From Gracilimonas mengyeensis (GTDB lineage: Bacteria; Bacteroidota; Rhodothermia; Balneolales; Balneolaceae), in NCBI RefSeq assembly GCF_900182705.1, contig NZ_FXTP01000007.1, positions 1-64,000 on the forward strand: a stretch of 64,000 nucleotides of DNA. The letters are read 5' to 3'. The position numbers and the translations under genes are program-made. The notes below the pieces were generated by a model. The model did not search any database, was not told the origin of the DNA, and worked only from the letters and a program-made list of their open reading frames with translations. Positions 25,070-33,792 of this stretch are shown here, piece after piece (position 1 is the first letter of the stretch; every line of letters begins with the position of its first letter).

Positions 25070-25876
25070 ATGTTTGATTTAACTGGAAAAGTGGCCGTGG
25101 TTACCGGCGGTGGTGGAGTCTTGGGCGGCAGTATCTCAAAAAGCTTGGTCGAAGCCGGGGTTAAAGTGGTCATTCTGGATATTCGGGAAGAGAATGTGAA
25201 CAACCGCGTGAAGGAATTGAAGGACATGGGCGGTGAAGCCATGGGTGTGGTATCCAGCGTGCTCGATATCGAGGATATGAAGAAAACCCGGCAGACTTTG
25301 CTCGACAAATGGGGACGCATAGACATCCTCATCAACGCTGCAGGCGGTAACCTGCCGGGCGCTACCCTGACCGAGGAACAGACGATCTTCGACATGAAAA
25401 TCGAAGACTTCGAGAAAGTAAACGACCTGAACATGAACGGGACCGTGTACCCCAGTTTGGTATTTGGTGAAGCCATGGCAGAGCAAGGCGAAGGAAGCAT
25501 CATCACCATTTCCTCCATGGCAACTTATTCGGCCATCACCCGCGTACTCGGATATTCCACCGCCAAAACGGCCATCAACATTTTCACTCAATGGATGGCG
25601 ATGGAAATGGCGACTAAATTCAGCGAGAAAATACGAGTAAACTCCATCGCCCCGGGTTTCTTCATCGGGGATCAAAACCGCAAGGTGCTCATCAATGAAG
25701 ACGGTTCATACACCGAGCGAAGCAAGAAAGTATTGGCACGCACGCCCATGGGACGTTTTGGTGATATCTCTGAGCTCAATGGTGCCGTTCAGTTCTTGTG
25801 CTCGGATGCGGCATCCTTCATCACCGGGGTTATTTTGCCTGTTGATGGCGGCTTCAGCTCATTCAGTGGCGTTTAA
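25070..25876 (+). CDS. SDR-type D-mannonate oxidoreductase
   Basis: A 268-residue SDR that likely interconverts D-fructuronate and D-mannonate with NAD(H), replacing the classical UxuB. It has TGGGGVLGG near 13, the acidic LDIREEN after strand 2 (NAD preference), NAAGGN, and the catalytic S/Y/K in ISSMATYS and GYSTAKTAINIF. GRFGDISELNGAVQFLCSD is the usual SDR C-terminus. The assignment rests on the mannonate dehydratase gene 31 bp downstream. First gene of a two-gene operon. Confidence 0.87.
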   Translation: MFDLTGKVAVVTGGGGVLGGSISKSLVEAGVKVVILDIREENVNNRVKELKDMGGEAMGVVSSVLDIEDMKKTRQTLLDKWGRIDILINAAGGNLPGATLTEEQTIFDMKIEDFEKVNDLNMNGTVYPSLVFGEAMAEQGEGSIITISSMATYSAITRVLGYSTAKTAINIFTQWMAMEMATKFSEKIRVNSIAPGFFIGDQNRKVLINEDGSYTERSKKVLARTPMGRFGDISELNGAVQFLCSDAASFITGVILPVDGGFSSFSGV

Positions 25877-25907
25877 TCTTATCTAATCTCATCATACATA
25901 CAGTACA

Positions 25908-27125
25908 ATGGCTTTAGAAAAAACATGGCGTTGGTTTGGCGAAAAGGATACCATTACACTCGATATGCTGGTCCAAATGGGAGTAGAAGGCGTGATCACG
26001 GCCTTGCATCATATTCCCAATGGCGAAGTGTGGCCCGAGAAGGAAATCCTCCGGGTTAAAAATCTCATTGAATCCAAAGGGATGCGCTGGAGTGTGGTGG
26101 AAAGTCTTCCGGTGTCGGAAGGAATCAAACTGCACAACGAGGACTATCCCCGGCTCATCGAAAATTACAAGCAATCGGTTCGAAATCTCGGGAAATGCGG
26201 GATTGATACCATTTGCTACAATTTCATGCCCGTTCTGGATTGGGCGCGTACTGAGCTCCATTACCGGCTGGAGAACGGCGGTGAGTCAATGTACTTTGAT
26301 TTCCCCACCTTTGTGGCCTTTGATATTCACATCCTGAAAAGACCCGGAGCCGAAAGGGACTATCCGGAAGAAATAGTAAAACGCGCCGCCGAAGTCTACA
26401 GCAACATGACTGAAGAAGAAGCCGAAGCGCTGGCCTACAACATCATTGTGGTTACGCAGGGTTTCATTGACGGGGTAATAGACGGCTCCGTCCCCGATCC
26501 CAAGAAGCTGTTCCTTGAATTCATTGATCGATACGAAGGAATGGACAAGGCTAAGATGCGCGAAAACCTAAAGCTCTTTTTGGATGATGTGGTACCCGTA
26601 GCCGAAGAAGCAGGCGTGCGCTTTGCCATCCACCCGGATGACCCTCCCTTTCCTGTACTTGGCCTGCCTCGGATTATCGGGCAGGATGAGGATTACGAAT
26701 GGCTGTTTGAGGCCAACAAATCCGTACACAATGGCATTACCTATTGCACGGGATCACTCTCGGCCCGAGCGGAAAATAAGCCCTTGGAACTGGCTCAAAA
26801 GTATGCAGATCGCATTCACTTTGTGCACCTCCGCAATACGCAGTTGCTGGAAGATGGCAGCTTCTACGAATCCGGCCATATCAAAGGCAGCCAGAATATG
26901 GCGACCATTTTGGAGGCTCTGCTTTTGGAGCAGCGAAAACGCAAGAAAGAAGGCAGAACGGATTACCGAATGCCCTATCGCCCGGATCACGGCATCAAAA
27001 TCCTTTCCGATTTTGAGCATGAATATAATCCCGGATATCCCCTCATTGGCCGCCTAAAGGGCCTGGCCGAAATCGATGGAATTATGCGGGGCGTGGAGCA
27101 TTTTTTGGATAAAATGGAAGGCTAA
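25908..27125 (+). CDS. uxuA: Mannonate dehydratase
   Basis: A 405-residue TIM-barrel enzyme that dehydrates D-mannonate to 2-keto-3-deoxygluconate in hexuronate breakdown. It begins EKTWRWFGEKDTITLDMLVQ, and has GVEGVITALHHIPNGEVW, CYNFMPVLDWARTEL, FAIHPDDPPFPVLGLPRI, YCTGSLSARAENKPLELAQK and MPYRPDHG. These contain the metal-binding His/Cys/Asp positions of UxuA (H and D in HPDDPP, C in YCTGS, H in FVHLRN, D in YRPDHG). Length is normal. Upstream partner is the SDR oxidoreductase. No transporter, KdgK or uronate isomerase lies in the window, so the pathway continues elsewhere. Confidence 0.95.
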   Translation: MALEKTWRWFGEKDTITLDMLVQMGVEGVITALHHIPNGEVWPEKEILRVKNLIESKGMRWSVVESLPVSEGIKLHNEDYPRLIENYKQSVRNLGKCGIDTICYNFMPVLDWARTELHYRLENGGESMYFDFPTFVAFDIHILKRPGAERDYPEEIVKRAAEVYSNMTEEEAEALAYNIIVVTQGFIDGVIDGSVPDPKKLFLEFIDRYEGMDKAKMRENLKLFLDDVVPVAEEAGVRFAIHPDDPPFPVLGLPRIIGQDEDYEWLFEANKSVHNGITYCTGSLSARAENKPLELAQKYADRIHFVHLRNTQLLEDGSFYESGHIKGSQNMATILEALLLEQRKRKKEGRTDYRMPYRPDHGIKILSDFEHEYNPGYPLIGRLKGLAEIDGIMRGVEHFLDKMEG

Positions 27126-27149
27126 CCAGCGTGAAGCATTCAATTCCAA

Positions 27150-27490
27150 GCCTCTGCCAACACGACCCCTCTTTGTTTCTCCCCTGCAACGCATGGGAGA
27201 AGACTCGTTGGTAAGCTTGATATGCTTTAAGTGAATTACATCACCGTAAAACTGCCGACAAAAAAATCAAAACCCCACAAACATACCCACCAAGGAGCAA
27301 GTCTCCCCTTGAGGGGAGATCCGTCAATCAGCTGTTCCTGATTGGCGGTGAGGGGTGTGCGATGGCGCTAAAGGAAAAATAGCCCAACCTGCAACCGGGT
27401 TAACTTTAGTCGAGGCACAGCCTCAACGTAAGTGTACTTTTCAAGTTCAACTTGAAAAGATCTGTTGTGCGATGCCACCAGAGGCACGGT
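27150..27490. repeat. Large dispersed repeat family F, copy 1
   Basis: Non-coding unit with ACACGACCCCTCTTTGTTTC, CTCCCCTTGAGGGGAGATCC, GTCAATCAGCTGTTCCTGAT and TTAGTCGAGGCACAGCCTCA in that order. The same order occurs again in 27550-27970, so this is a tandem-like duplication of a 350-400 bp non-coding block downstream of uxuA. Confidence 0.7.
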
Positions 27491-27549
27491 ATCTAACAAA
27501 CTCGTGTCCATGCCAATTGATTAAGATAATTCCCAGAACTAACTAACAA

Positions 27550-27970
27550 GCCCCTGGCTACACGACCCCTCTTTGTTTCTCCCTCCCGAGGATTCGGGAC
27601 ATGGGAGAAGACTCTTAGATAAGCTCCGTCATTCCGCACGCAGCGTAGCGAAGATGCGGGATCTCCCTAATACAACTCAGTTCTTGCAGTCAGGAGATCC
27701 CTGGTCTGGGCCAGGGATGACTGGAACACTCAGTTGCTGCATTTAACGAAGCAATCCAATCCCCAGCAGGAAAGTCTCCCCTTGCCTGTCCCGAGTCTTC
27801 GGGGAGGAAGATCCGTCAATCAGCTGTTCCTGATTGGCGGTGAGGGGTGTGAGATGGCGCCAAAGGGAAAGAATATCCAAACAAGCAGCCTGATTAACAT
27901 TAGTCGAGGCACAGCCTCAACGTGCTTTTACTTTTCAAGTTTAACCTGAAAAGATCTATTGGTGAGATCG
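27550..27970. repeat. Large dispersed repeat family F, copy 2
   Basis: Second copy of the unit at 27150, carrying an extra segment at about 27620-27730 (GTCATTCCGCACGCAGCG and GGAGATCCCTGGTCTGGGCC) and a CCTGTCCCGAGTCTTCGGGG insertion in the hairpin box. No gene lies inside. Confidence 0.7.
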
Positions 27971-28006
27971 GAATGAAAACTAACCTTTCCTAAGGATCCA
28001 AGTGGA

Positions 28007-28165
28007 TCTTTTGAGGTTGCACCTCAAAAGTAATAGCACAGGAAGGCTTGGCCTTCCATGCATTGCTTTAGAATAGCATCTAATTTCTTGCGATCCCCCA
28101 TCGTTGATCAACCCGAAAAATCATCCACATAAAAAGCCTGACCCGCTTATGCGAATCAGGCTTTT
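28007..28165. repeat. Dispersed repeat family D with terminator
   Basis: Begins GGATCTTTTGAGGTTGCACC and ends in a hairpin. Shared with 35924-36088 and 51358-51518. It separates uxuA from the convergent DUF6448 gene. Confidence 0.75.
28132..28165. terminator. Bidirectional terminator hairpin
   Basis: AAAAGCCTGA pairs with TCAGGCTTTT with more pairing inside. A-run on the left and T-run on the right allow it to work in both directions, between the convergent uxuA and DUF6448 genes. Confidence 0.75.
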
Positions 28166-28224
28166 GAGTTAATGGGAACTGAAACCTGCCGGGATTGCTA
28201 AATCAGACAGGGTTCAGACCTAAA

Positions 28225-28815
28225 CTAATCGCCTACTCCATGGGCCGGGCCTGCCTGAATTTTTTGGTACAGGCTGTGGACATAGACAATATATTTTACA
28301 TAAGCATCCACCCATTCCCGTCCGGCTTCAACGCTTGCATCCTTGTTACTTTTGGCTTCCATAGCTTCAGTAAATAAATGCGACGTTTTTTTACGGATTT
28401 GCTTTGCCAGCATATCAGTAACCGGTGCCAGCTTGCCTGAGTTGAGGGCTTCTTCCGCTAATTGAATGTCCTCAGAGCTTTCCTGGGCAGGTTTTAATCC
28501 GGTATAAGGCATGCCTTCGGCCTCACGGTGTAAGCGTACCGTCGTCTCCATAAAATAGCGTTCAGCAAGTTTCTGAGAAGCTCCACCTTCCTGATACACG
28601 TTAAGACTTCGTTCAAATGCCGTCCGTAGTTCCGGTTCCTGTGATTCACCTATCCAGACTAAAGCGTGGTCGATATCTTTGGTTTCAAGGGCTTGGCGGG
28701 CATCCGTAGCTACCGGCCCGTTAACTCGGTCGCAATGAGCTTGAGAAAGGATCGGTGTTAAGGAAAAGAGGGTTAAAAACAGGAGCGTTAATAATGTTGA
28801 TATTCGAGTATTCAT
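28225..28815 (-). CDS. DUF6448 family secreted protein
   Basis: A 196-residue protein with a signal peptide (cleaved near SQA, residue 26). The mature N-terminus starts HCDRVNGPVATDARQALETK, the hallmark of DUF6448. The rest is helical. An exposed His-Cys-Asp start suggests metal or heme binding, but nothing is proven. Members are often found near nitrosative-stress and Crp/Fnr genes; here the Crp/Fnr regulator is next upstream on the same strand with a 99-bp gap. Confidence 0.85.
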   Translation of the reverse strand: MNTRISTLLTLLFLTLFSLTPILSQAHCDRVNGPVATDARQALETKDIDHALVWIGESQEPELRTAFERSLNVYQEGGASQKLAERYFMETTVRLHREAEGMPYTGLKPAQESSEDIQLAEEALNSGKLAPVTDMLAKQIRKKTSHLFTEAMEAKSNKDASVEAGREWVDAYVKYIVYVHSLYQKIQAGPAHGVGD

Positions 28816-28914
28816 AACGGTTAGTTTTTTGGGTTTTTGATTTTCATCCCCAATCTAACCGCTTGAATACAGCACTAAAATGATATAGATCAAATTAGTG
28901 TGGTCATAATCGTT

Positions 28915-29661
28915 TTAGGACTTTGTAACAGATCTGAGCCTCTCAATATCCTGAATAGCTACCCATTGGCGGCCCGTTTCAATGATACCCTCTTTCTGAA
29001 ACGTACTCATGACTCTACTGGCCGACTCGGTGGTAGTACCGGCCATGTCAGCCAAATCTTTACGTGAAAATGGAAGCTGCAGCAAAGTACCACCATCTTT
29101 CTCTTCCCCAAATTTTCCGGATAAGGTAAGCAGGATATTAGCTATCCGTTTTTCAACCGATTGGGTGGTAAGCTGTTTCACCTGTTCCTGCGAGGCCCGT
29201 AACTTTTCTGAGCTAGATTCAAGAAGTGCAATACTCACCGCCGGATATTCCTGCAATACTTCTTTAAAATCTTTTAGTCCGATAGAAAGGATACAGCAAC
29301 CGCTTTGAGCCACGGCTGATTCTGTATAGACATCGCTGCCCAGTAGCTTCAGCGAGCCGAAATAACTACCAGGATTAAGTATATCCAGCACCACATCCTT
29401 ACCTTCGTCCGTATATCTAAGCAATTTAACGGCGCCTTCAACTATTACCCGTAAGTAGTGTGCCGGATCTTCCTGGTAATAAATTTCATCTCCTTCGCTG
29501 AAATGATTAGCCGAAAACTTTTCTACCACCTTATCCAATTCAGGCTGCTTTAAATCCTGAAAAAAAGGAACCATGCCCAGCTTCTCGGTTTTTAGCTCTA
29601 TTGAACAATGAAGGTTCTCTAAAGTGGGGTTGTTAAGTGGAGTAGTCTTTCGACTTCCCAT
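28915..29661 (-). CDS. Crp/Fnr-family transcriptional regulator
   Basis: A 248-residue regulator. The cNMP-binding-like beta-roll (about 30-150) includes FFQDLKQPELDKVVEKFSAN and LNPGSYFGSLKLLG. The dimer helix is at about 150-180, and the HTH near the C-terminus is FSRKDLADMAGTTTESASRV. The four-cysteine cluster of true FNR is absent; single cysteines at 19 and CC in SGCCILS do not form that pattern. It is more like the DNR/NnrR or cAMP-insensitive types that respond to NO or redox state. The following DUF2249, NadA and hemerythrin genes make NO or low-oxygen control plausible. Confidence 0.9.
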   Translation of the reverse strand: MGSRKTTPLNNPTLENLHCSIELKTEKLGMVPFFQDLKQPELDKVVEKFSANHFSEGDEIYYQEDPAHYLRVIVEGAVKLLRYTDEGKDVVLDILNPGSYFGSLKLLGSDVYTESAVAQSGCCILSIGLKDFKEVLQEYPAVSIALLESSSEKLRASQEQVKQLTTQSVEKRIANILLTLSGKFGEEKDGGTLLQLPFSRKDLADMAGTTTESASRVMSTFQKEGIIETGRQWVAIQDIERLRSVTKS

Positions 29662-29674
29662 GACAGTTATCTAA

Positions 29675-30427
29675 TTATTCAGGTTTCAGTTTCATGACTT
29701 TTACCTTCCATTCCCCTGGCATTGCTTGCAGGTATTCCCAATTAAATGGCACATCATTCTCCGCTTCCATCTGATAATATAAGGGTTTAGGATCGTGATC
29801 GTTTATGAACAAAAATGCCTCACCCGCTTTTAATTCATCAAAGGCTTCAAACACCATTTCATGACGTTTGGCAGGTGGGTGTGGACGCACATCAAACTTA
29901 TTCACCACTGTAATATCCGTCGTATCCGCATCATTTTCAGCATGTTTTTGTACGTGAATAACATATTCTCCCTCTTCTTTGCTTTTGTATTTCCAACTAT
30001 GCTCTCCTTCAAATTTCTTTTGAAAAATTTTATGAATTTCCTCCGGGTCGTCCCCCGCCCTTATCTCCATTACATCATTGGGCAGCATCATTCCATAACG
30101 ATGGAAAATGGTGTATTTCCAGTCTTTTTTATCTGTTTTACGCAGATCAATGAGTGTGGAAATGCCCGAACTTTTGCTCCCTTCGGAAGCTTCCGTACGG
30201 GTTACATGTACTTTCCATTCTTCCGGATCACGCTCCAGATATTCCCAGCCGACTACATCCCCAAAGATAGAGCGGAATTCGTAATACAACGGTTTTGGAT
30301 CGTGGTCGTTGATGAAAACAAAGCTACCTCCCGCAGGCAGCTCTTTAAATAGCTTCAACAGTTTTTCGTGACGTTTTATAGGAATAAGATTTCTTACATC
30401 GATTTCATTTTCGGTTATTGCAGACAT
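29675..30427 (-). CDS. Multi-DUF2249 protein
   Basis: A 250-residue soluble protein with two clear DUF2249 modules (about 8-76 and 175-247). Both contain KRHE, then FINDHDPKPLYY, then WEYL. A middle module (about 90-165) of similar size is more divergent. DUF2249 proteins are related to TusA/sulphur-carrier folds and are commonly linked to denitrification and NO-protection genes; biochemical role unknown. Its 24-nt leader is the same as that of the single-module gene at 34172. It lies 13 bp upstream of the Crp/Fnr gene and is probably co-transcribed with it. Confidence 0.88.
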   Translation of the reverse strand: MSAITENEIDVRNLIPIKRHEKLLKLFKELPAGGSFVFINDHDPKPLYYEFRSIFGDVVGWEYLERDPEEWKVHVTRTEASEGSKSSGISTLIDLRKTDKKDWKYTIFHRYGMMLPNDVMEIRAGDDPEEIHKIFQKKFEGEHSWKYKSKEEGEYVIHVQKHAENDADTTDITVVNKFDVRPHPPAKRHEMVFEAFDELKAGEAFLFINDHDPKPLYYQMEAENDVPFNWEYLQAMPGEWKVKVMKLKPE

Positions 30428-30451
30428 TTTTGTCTTATTTAGGGTTAAAAA
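30428..30451 (-). promoter_or_regulatory. Conserved leader shared by two DUF2249 genes
   Basis: On the minus strand the bases before the ATG read TTTTT then AACCCTAAATAAGACAAAA. Together with ATGTCTG this makes 31 identical bases with the leader at 34147-34171. It probably is a shared translation or regulator-recognition element. The remainder of the gap to 30786 holds only a 7-bp hairpin TTGGCGA/TCGCCAA near 30717-30734. Confidence 0.6.
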
Positions 30452-30786
30452 TTTTTTTTGATTTCAGCGGATAGATGTCCTTAACAAATCGGATTCTATC
30501 AAACTAATACACAAGGGGTAGCTTACGCTAGTGTCGGATGTCAATATTCTCAATAGCTGGTTCAAGTGTCTGCTCGTACCAAATTTGAACACATTCAGCT
30601 ACAATCTAAAACGCGCTCATGTGCTCCGCCTTGGAACGTAAGAGCAGCAAAGCTTTTAGTTTTATATGCTATTTGGTTCCAGCGCGGAACGCATGAACCC
30701 AGTTATTAATTTATCCTTGGCGACTAATCGCCAAATCCGTGTTCCATTCCTTCATTCAATTTTGCCAAAAAGCTAACGGCCCATTC

Positions 30787-31731
30787 TCATCCAATTGCCA
30801 GCATCCGCTCAATAGGTTTAATTGCTTTTTCAGCTAGTTCTTCCGGCACCTTCACTTCAAACTGATCGTATTCAAGGGCCTCATATACATTCTGCAGGTT
30901 AATTCTTTTCATAAACTCACATACCGATTCTTCGTTGGCCGGGATAAAGTTTTTGCCCTGGTTTTCCTTTTTCATCCGGTGTAAGATCCCGGTTTCGGTA
31001 GCTACTACAAATTCTTCAGCTTCGGACTCCTTCACAAAATCGATCATCCCGCCGGTAGAATAAATATGGGCATCCTTACAATCGTGGTAAAAAGCTGAAT
31101 TAAGCATACAGGAAGTAGAGCATCCACACTCAGGATGTATGAGAATTTCGGCTTCAGGATATTCTCTTTGCTTCTCTCCCAGGTTCAAATCACCAATCTT
31201 TTCATGCACATGGCAGGCACCGTCCCATATACGCATATTGTCCCGGCCGGTCATAAGTTGGATATAACTGCCCAAAAACTTGTCGGGGCCAAAAAGGATT
31301 TCTTTGTCATCGGGGATAGAATTAATAACATCCATAGCATTGGAAGAAGTACAGCAATAATCGGTTTCAGCCTTTACTTCAGCGGTTGTATTTACATACA
31401 TCACCACTACCGCACCGGGATGCTCACCTTTCCATGTTCGAAGCTGTTCGGCCGTAATGGTATCGGCCAGCGAGCAACCGGCTTCAAGATCAGGAATAAG
31501 CACTCTTTTATTCGGGGAGATGACCGAGGTCGTCTCTGCCATAAAGTGTACACCACAGAAGACAATTGTTTCGGCATTGGTTTGGGCAGCTTTTCGGGCC
31601 AAACCCAGTGAGTCACCAATGTAATCTGCAATATCCTGCACTTCCGGAATCTGGTAGTTATGCGCCAGGATAATGGCATTTTTCTGTTTCCTGAGATCGT
31701 TAATACGAAGTATTAATTCCTCGTTTGTCAT
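30787..31731 (-). CDS. nadA: Quinolinate synthase A
   Basis: A 314-residue enzyme that condenses iminoaspartate with dihydroxyacetone phosphate to quinolinate in NAD synthesis, using a [4Fe-4S] cluster. The cluster cysteines are C86 (LEAGCSLAD), C173 (WDGACHVHE) and C271 (SVCEFMKRI). AHNYQIPEVQDIADYIGDS, the HPE motif and TETGILHRMK are all present. No nadB or nadC lies beside it. Its place in a cluster for NO and Fe-S protection fits the known sensitivity of NadA's cluster to oxygen and NO. Confidence 0.95.
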   Translation of the reverse strand: MTNEELILRINDLRKQKNAIILAHNYQIPEVQDIADYIGDSLGLARKAAQTNAETIVFCGVHFMAETTSVISPNKRVLIPDLEAGCSLADTITAEQLRTWKGEHPGAVVVMYVNTTAEVKAETDYCCTSSNAMDVINSIPDDKEILFGPDKFLGSYIQLMTGRDNMRIWDGACHVHEKIGDLNLGEKQREYPEAEILIHPECGCSTSCMLNSAFYHDCKDAHIYSTGGMIDFVKESEAEEFVVATETGILHRMKKENQGKNFIPANEESVCEFMKRINLQNVYEALEYDQFEVKVPEELAEKAIKPIERMLAIG

Positions 31732-31946
31732 GTTATGTAATTATGCTTTTATCATTTCGTTTAAGAACCATCATGAACTCGCTCCCTCATTCGGCTTGAT
31801 AGCACAATAGTGGCAAGGATTTTAGGAGCTGAATCACATAGATGATCATTGACCCGAGAATCATTAAAAATCCACAACTATTTGCCCAATCCGTGTTATC
31901 TGTATTCTCCTCATCCATTTAACAACGGCAACAAGCTGACAGCTCA

Positions 31947-32570
31947 TCACCCCACACAATACGTGCAAGAAAAATCCCCTTCCGCTATATAACTCGTTCG
32001 TTCTACCTTTTTCTCAAACACTCTTTGGTAAAATTCCTTTTCGAGTTTGCAAGGCAATTTGGTCACTTTGATGATCTCCCGAAATGGACAGTTACATTCT
32101 TTCATGATTAAGCTACCGGAATCCGGGTCCTGTTCAAATTCAGCCATAAACCCTTCTCCGTCCAACATCTGTCGCGTGATCTCAGCTTTATCCTCCTCTG
32201 TCTCCGCATCTTTGCTTTCCAGCATCGCTTGCAATTTCCGGTAACGACGATCCCAAAACTTCTGAAAAAAATCTTCCAGGATCCTATGTTCCCCTTCCGT
32301 TTGCAGGTACCGAATAAATTCCCGCATCATCTCCGGTTCATACGATGGATACAAAGCATGTCCTTTATTGGTGAGCTGAAATTGCAGGCTGGGGCGCCCC
32401 CTCCCCGATCGTTCATAACTACGCACAATGTAGCCGTCCTTCTCCAGTTGTGTAAAATGCTCGCGCACCGTGGTTTTTGCTAAATCCATTTTCTCCACAG
32501 AGTCATCAATAGTCAATTGTCCGTGGTGTTTGATGAGATCCAGTAATTCGTTCTTTGGCCCGTTCACCAT
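31947..32570 (-). CDS. SufR-like Fe-S-binding transcriptional regulator
   Basis: A 207-residue regulator with an N-terminal winged helix (about 5-75, GQLTIDDSVEKMDLAKTTVR). A C-terminal cysteine set follows: ECNCPF, then C about 20 residues later (KLPCKLE) and FSCTYC at the end. This is the SufR/DeoR-type layout in which a [4Fe-4S] cluster controls DNA binding. It lies 6 bp downstream of the hemerythrin gene and is co-transcribed with it. It may control this gene set and recognise the AATAATAAAATC palindrome at 33696-33729, which is inference. Confidence 0.82.
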   Translation of the reverse strand: MVNGPKNELLDLIKHHGQLTIDDSVEKMDLAKTTVREHFTQLEKDGYIVRSYERSGRGRPSLQFQLTNKGHALYPSYEPEMMREFIRYLQTEGEHRILEDFFQKFWDRRYRKLQAMLESKDAETEEDKAEITRQMLDGEGFMAEFEQDPDSGSLIMKECNCPFREIIKVTKLPCKLEKEFYQRVFEKKVERTSYIAEGDFSCTYCVG

Positions 32571-32576
32571 GGTCGG

Positions 32577-33317
32577 TTAGATTAAAAGGTTATCAAGTTT
32601 CATTTTCAGTTTGGAGAGCACATATTGATGTTCTAAGAAGTGATGCTTCTTCAGATCTTGATCCAATTTTTGAAGTGTAAGATAAAATAGACGAAAAGTA
32701 GTACATGCTTCTTTGGGAGGTGTAAAATTATTGGTCAGATCCCGGATTCGTTGCGTGAAATACTCAATATCCTGCTGATCTTTTTCAACAATCTCAGTTT
32801 GTTTTTTCAGTGACTGAACCATTCCATCTTTGGGCTCCCCATTCATTTGAAAAAACCTGAGCACATTGGGGAAATATTTTTGATTCTCAAAACTCAGATG
32901 CATTTCCAGTTTCTTCTTTAGCTTCTGCACATACCAATTCACCTGATTAATCTTTGGATATTGGGCACCATGAACATCCCAGGCTCTTGCTCCATAATCG
33001 TCGGCGTTCTGAATGAGTGAAATGGTATAATCGTGATGTTCTTCTTTCAGATACCGAATTACCAGCTCAGTAGACCAGCTAAAAATTCCATCCGGATAAT
33101 CAAATTCAGTCCCTTTCTTCAGCTGTTTAATTTCCTTGAGGATCTCCTCTTCATTTCGATTTTCAACAGTACAAACTTCCATCAAGGTTTTATGCTCATT
33201 TCCTCGAGTGGGAATGCCAAGTACCTGTAATAACCTGAAACCTCTTTTTTCCTCCTGTAAGAAATCAGCAATGGTTTTCTTTAAAATACCAGGAGGCTCC
33301 TTTTCTTCAACATTCAT
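32577..33317 (-). CDS. RIC-type hemerythrin, iron-sulfur repair protein
   Basis: A 246-residue di-iron protein related to YtfE/ScdA, which restores Fe-S clusters damaged by NO or peroxide. The N-terminal helical domain (1-90) is followed by the hemerythrin bundle with ligands in KEEHHDYTIS, MHLSFENQKYFP and LKKHHFLEHQYV. It starts at the ATG at 33317 (MNVEEKEPPG); a GTG four codons upstream is less likely. First gene of the pair with the SufR-like regulator, divergent from the ferredoxin gene. Confidence 0.85.
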   Translation of the reverse strand: MNVEEKEPPGILKKTIADFLQEEKRGFRLLQVLGIPTRGNEHKTLMEVCTVENRNEEEILKEIKQLKKGTEFDYPDGIFSWSTELVIRYLKEEHHDYTISLIQNADDYGARAWDVHGAQYPKINQVNWYVQKLKKKLEMHLSFENQKYFPNVLRFFQMNGEPKDGMVQSLKKQTEIVEKDQQDIEYFTQRIRDLTNNFTPPKEACTTFRLFYLTLQKLDQDLKKHHFLEHQYVLSKLKMKLDNLLI

Positions 33318-33524
33318 GATGATTTGCACTTTTTCTGATCAATGATGTTTCAATGATAGGCAAAGAAACTTCTATAATCAATATAATCGGTTTTATTAGT
33401 TTTAATTTTTCCGTTATAGATTTCCTATAATTGATCAGTGTCTATCAGGTTAACCAACAGGAAATCATTTGAAATCGATCTTACAGGAGCCACGCTTCTT
33501 TTACTTCCAATGAACTTATCTAAG

Positions 33525-33650
33525 CTCAGTTCGAGATGGGAACTACCCCCCCTGCAGAACTAACCCCTCAGCAGGGTCCAATGAATTGCTCCGGACTTCA
33601 GGCCGGAGCAATTACCGTAAAAGTTGAAATGTTATCTCGAACTCAGGGTA
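33525..33650. repeat. Repeat family G (TTCGAGAT inverted ends), copy 1
   Basis: Ends CTCAGTTCGAGAT and TTATCTCGAACTCAG are inverse. Inside is a perfect 11-bp hairpin AATTGCTCCGG/CCGGAGCAATT (33584-33613). A longer element with the same ends is at 46238-46509. Confidence 0.65.
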
Positions 33651-33695
33651 TGTTAGCGTGAGAATTGACCAAAGCTGCATTCCAATCTTCTTATA

Positions 33696-33729
33696 AATAA
33701 TAAAATCTATTTTAACCGATTTTATTATT
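33696..33729. promoter_or_regulatory. Perfect 12-bp inverted repeat, putative operator
   Basis: AATAATAAAATC (33696-33707) and GATTTTATTATT (33718-33729) are perfect inverses with a 10-base spacer. It lies 63 bp before the FdxA start, in the position of a promoter or operator. Confidence 0.6.
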
Positions 33730-33792
33730 GATTCTCACTAATACACTCTCTAAATTCGAGGCAGAAATAAATGAATTTAACTTAAATCGAAT

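Larger units (their letters stand above)
33318..33792. promoter_or_regulatory. Divergent promoter region ric / fdxA
   Basis: A 475-bp AT-rich region between divergent stress operons. It carries the palindrome at 33696-33729, an inserted repeat G element at 33525-33650, and near the hemerythrin gene a CGGTTTTATTAG box similar to CGATTTTATTATT in the palindrome. The two boxes could be the operators of one regulator acting on both operons. Confidence 0.55.

Noticed and set aside
25042-25675. Minus-strand frames over the mannonate SDR
   Set aside because: Serine- and proline-rich shadows of a strong plus-strand SDR gene.
27355-27949. Frames inside repeat family F
   Set aside because: Both copies give different, non-conserved peptides, so the repeat is non-coding.
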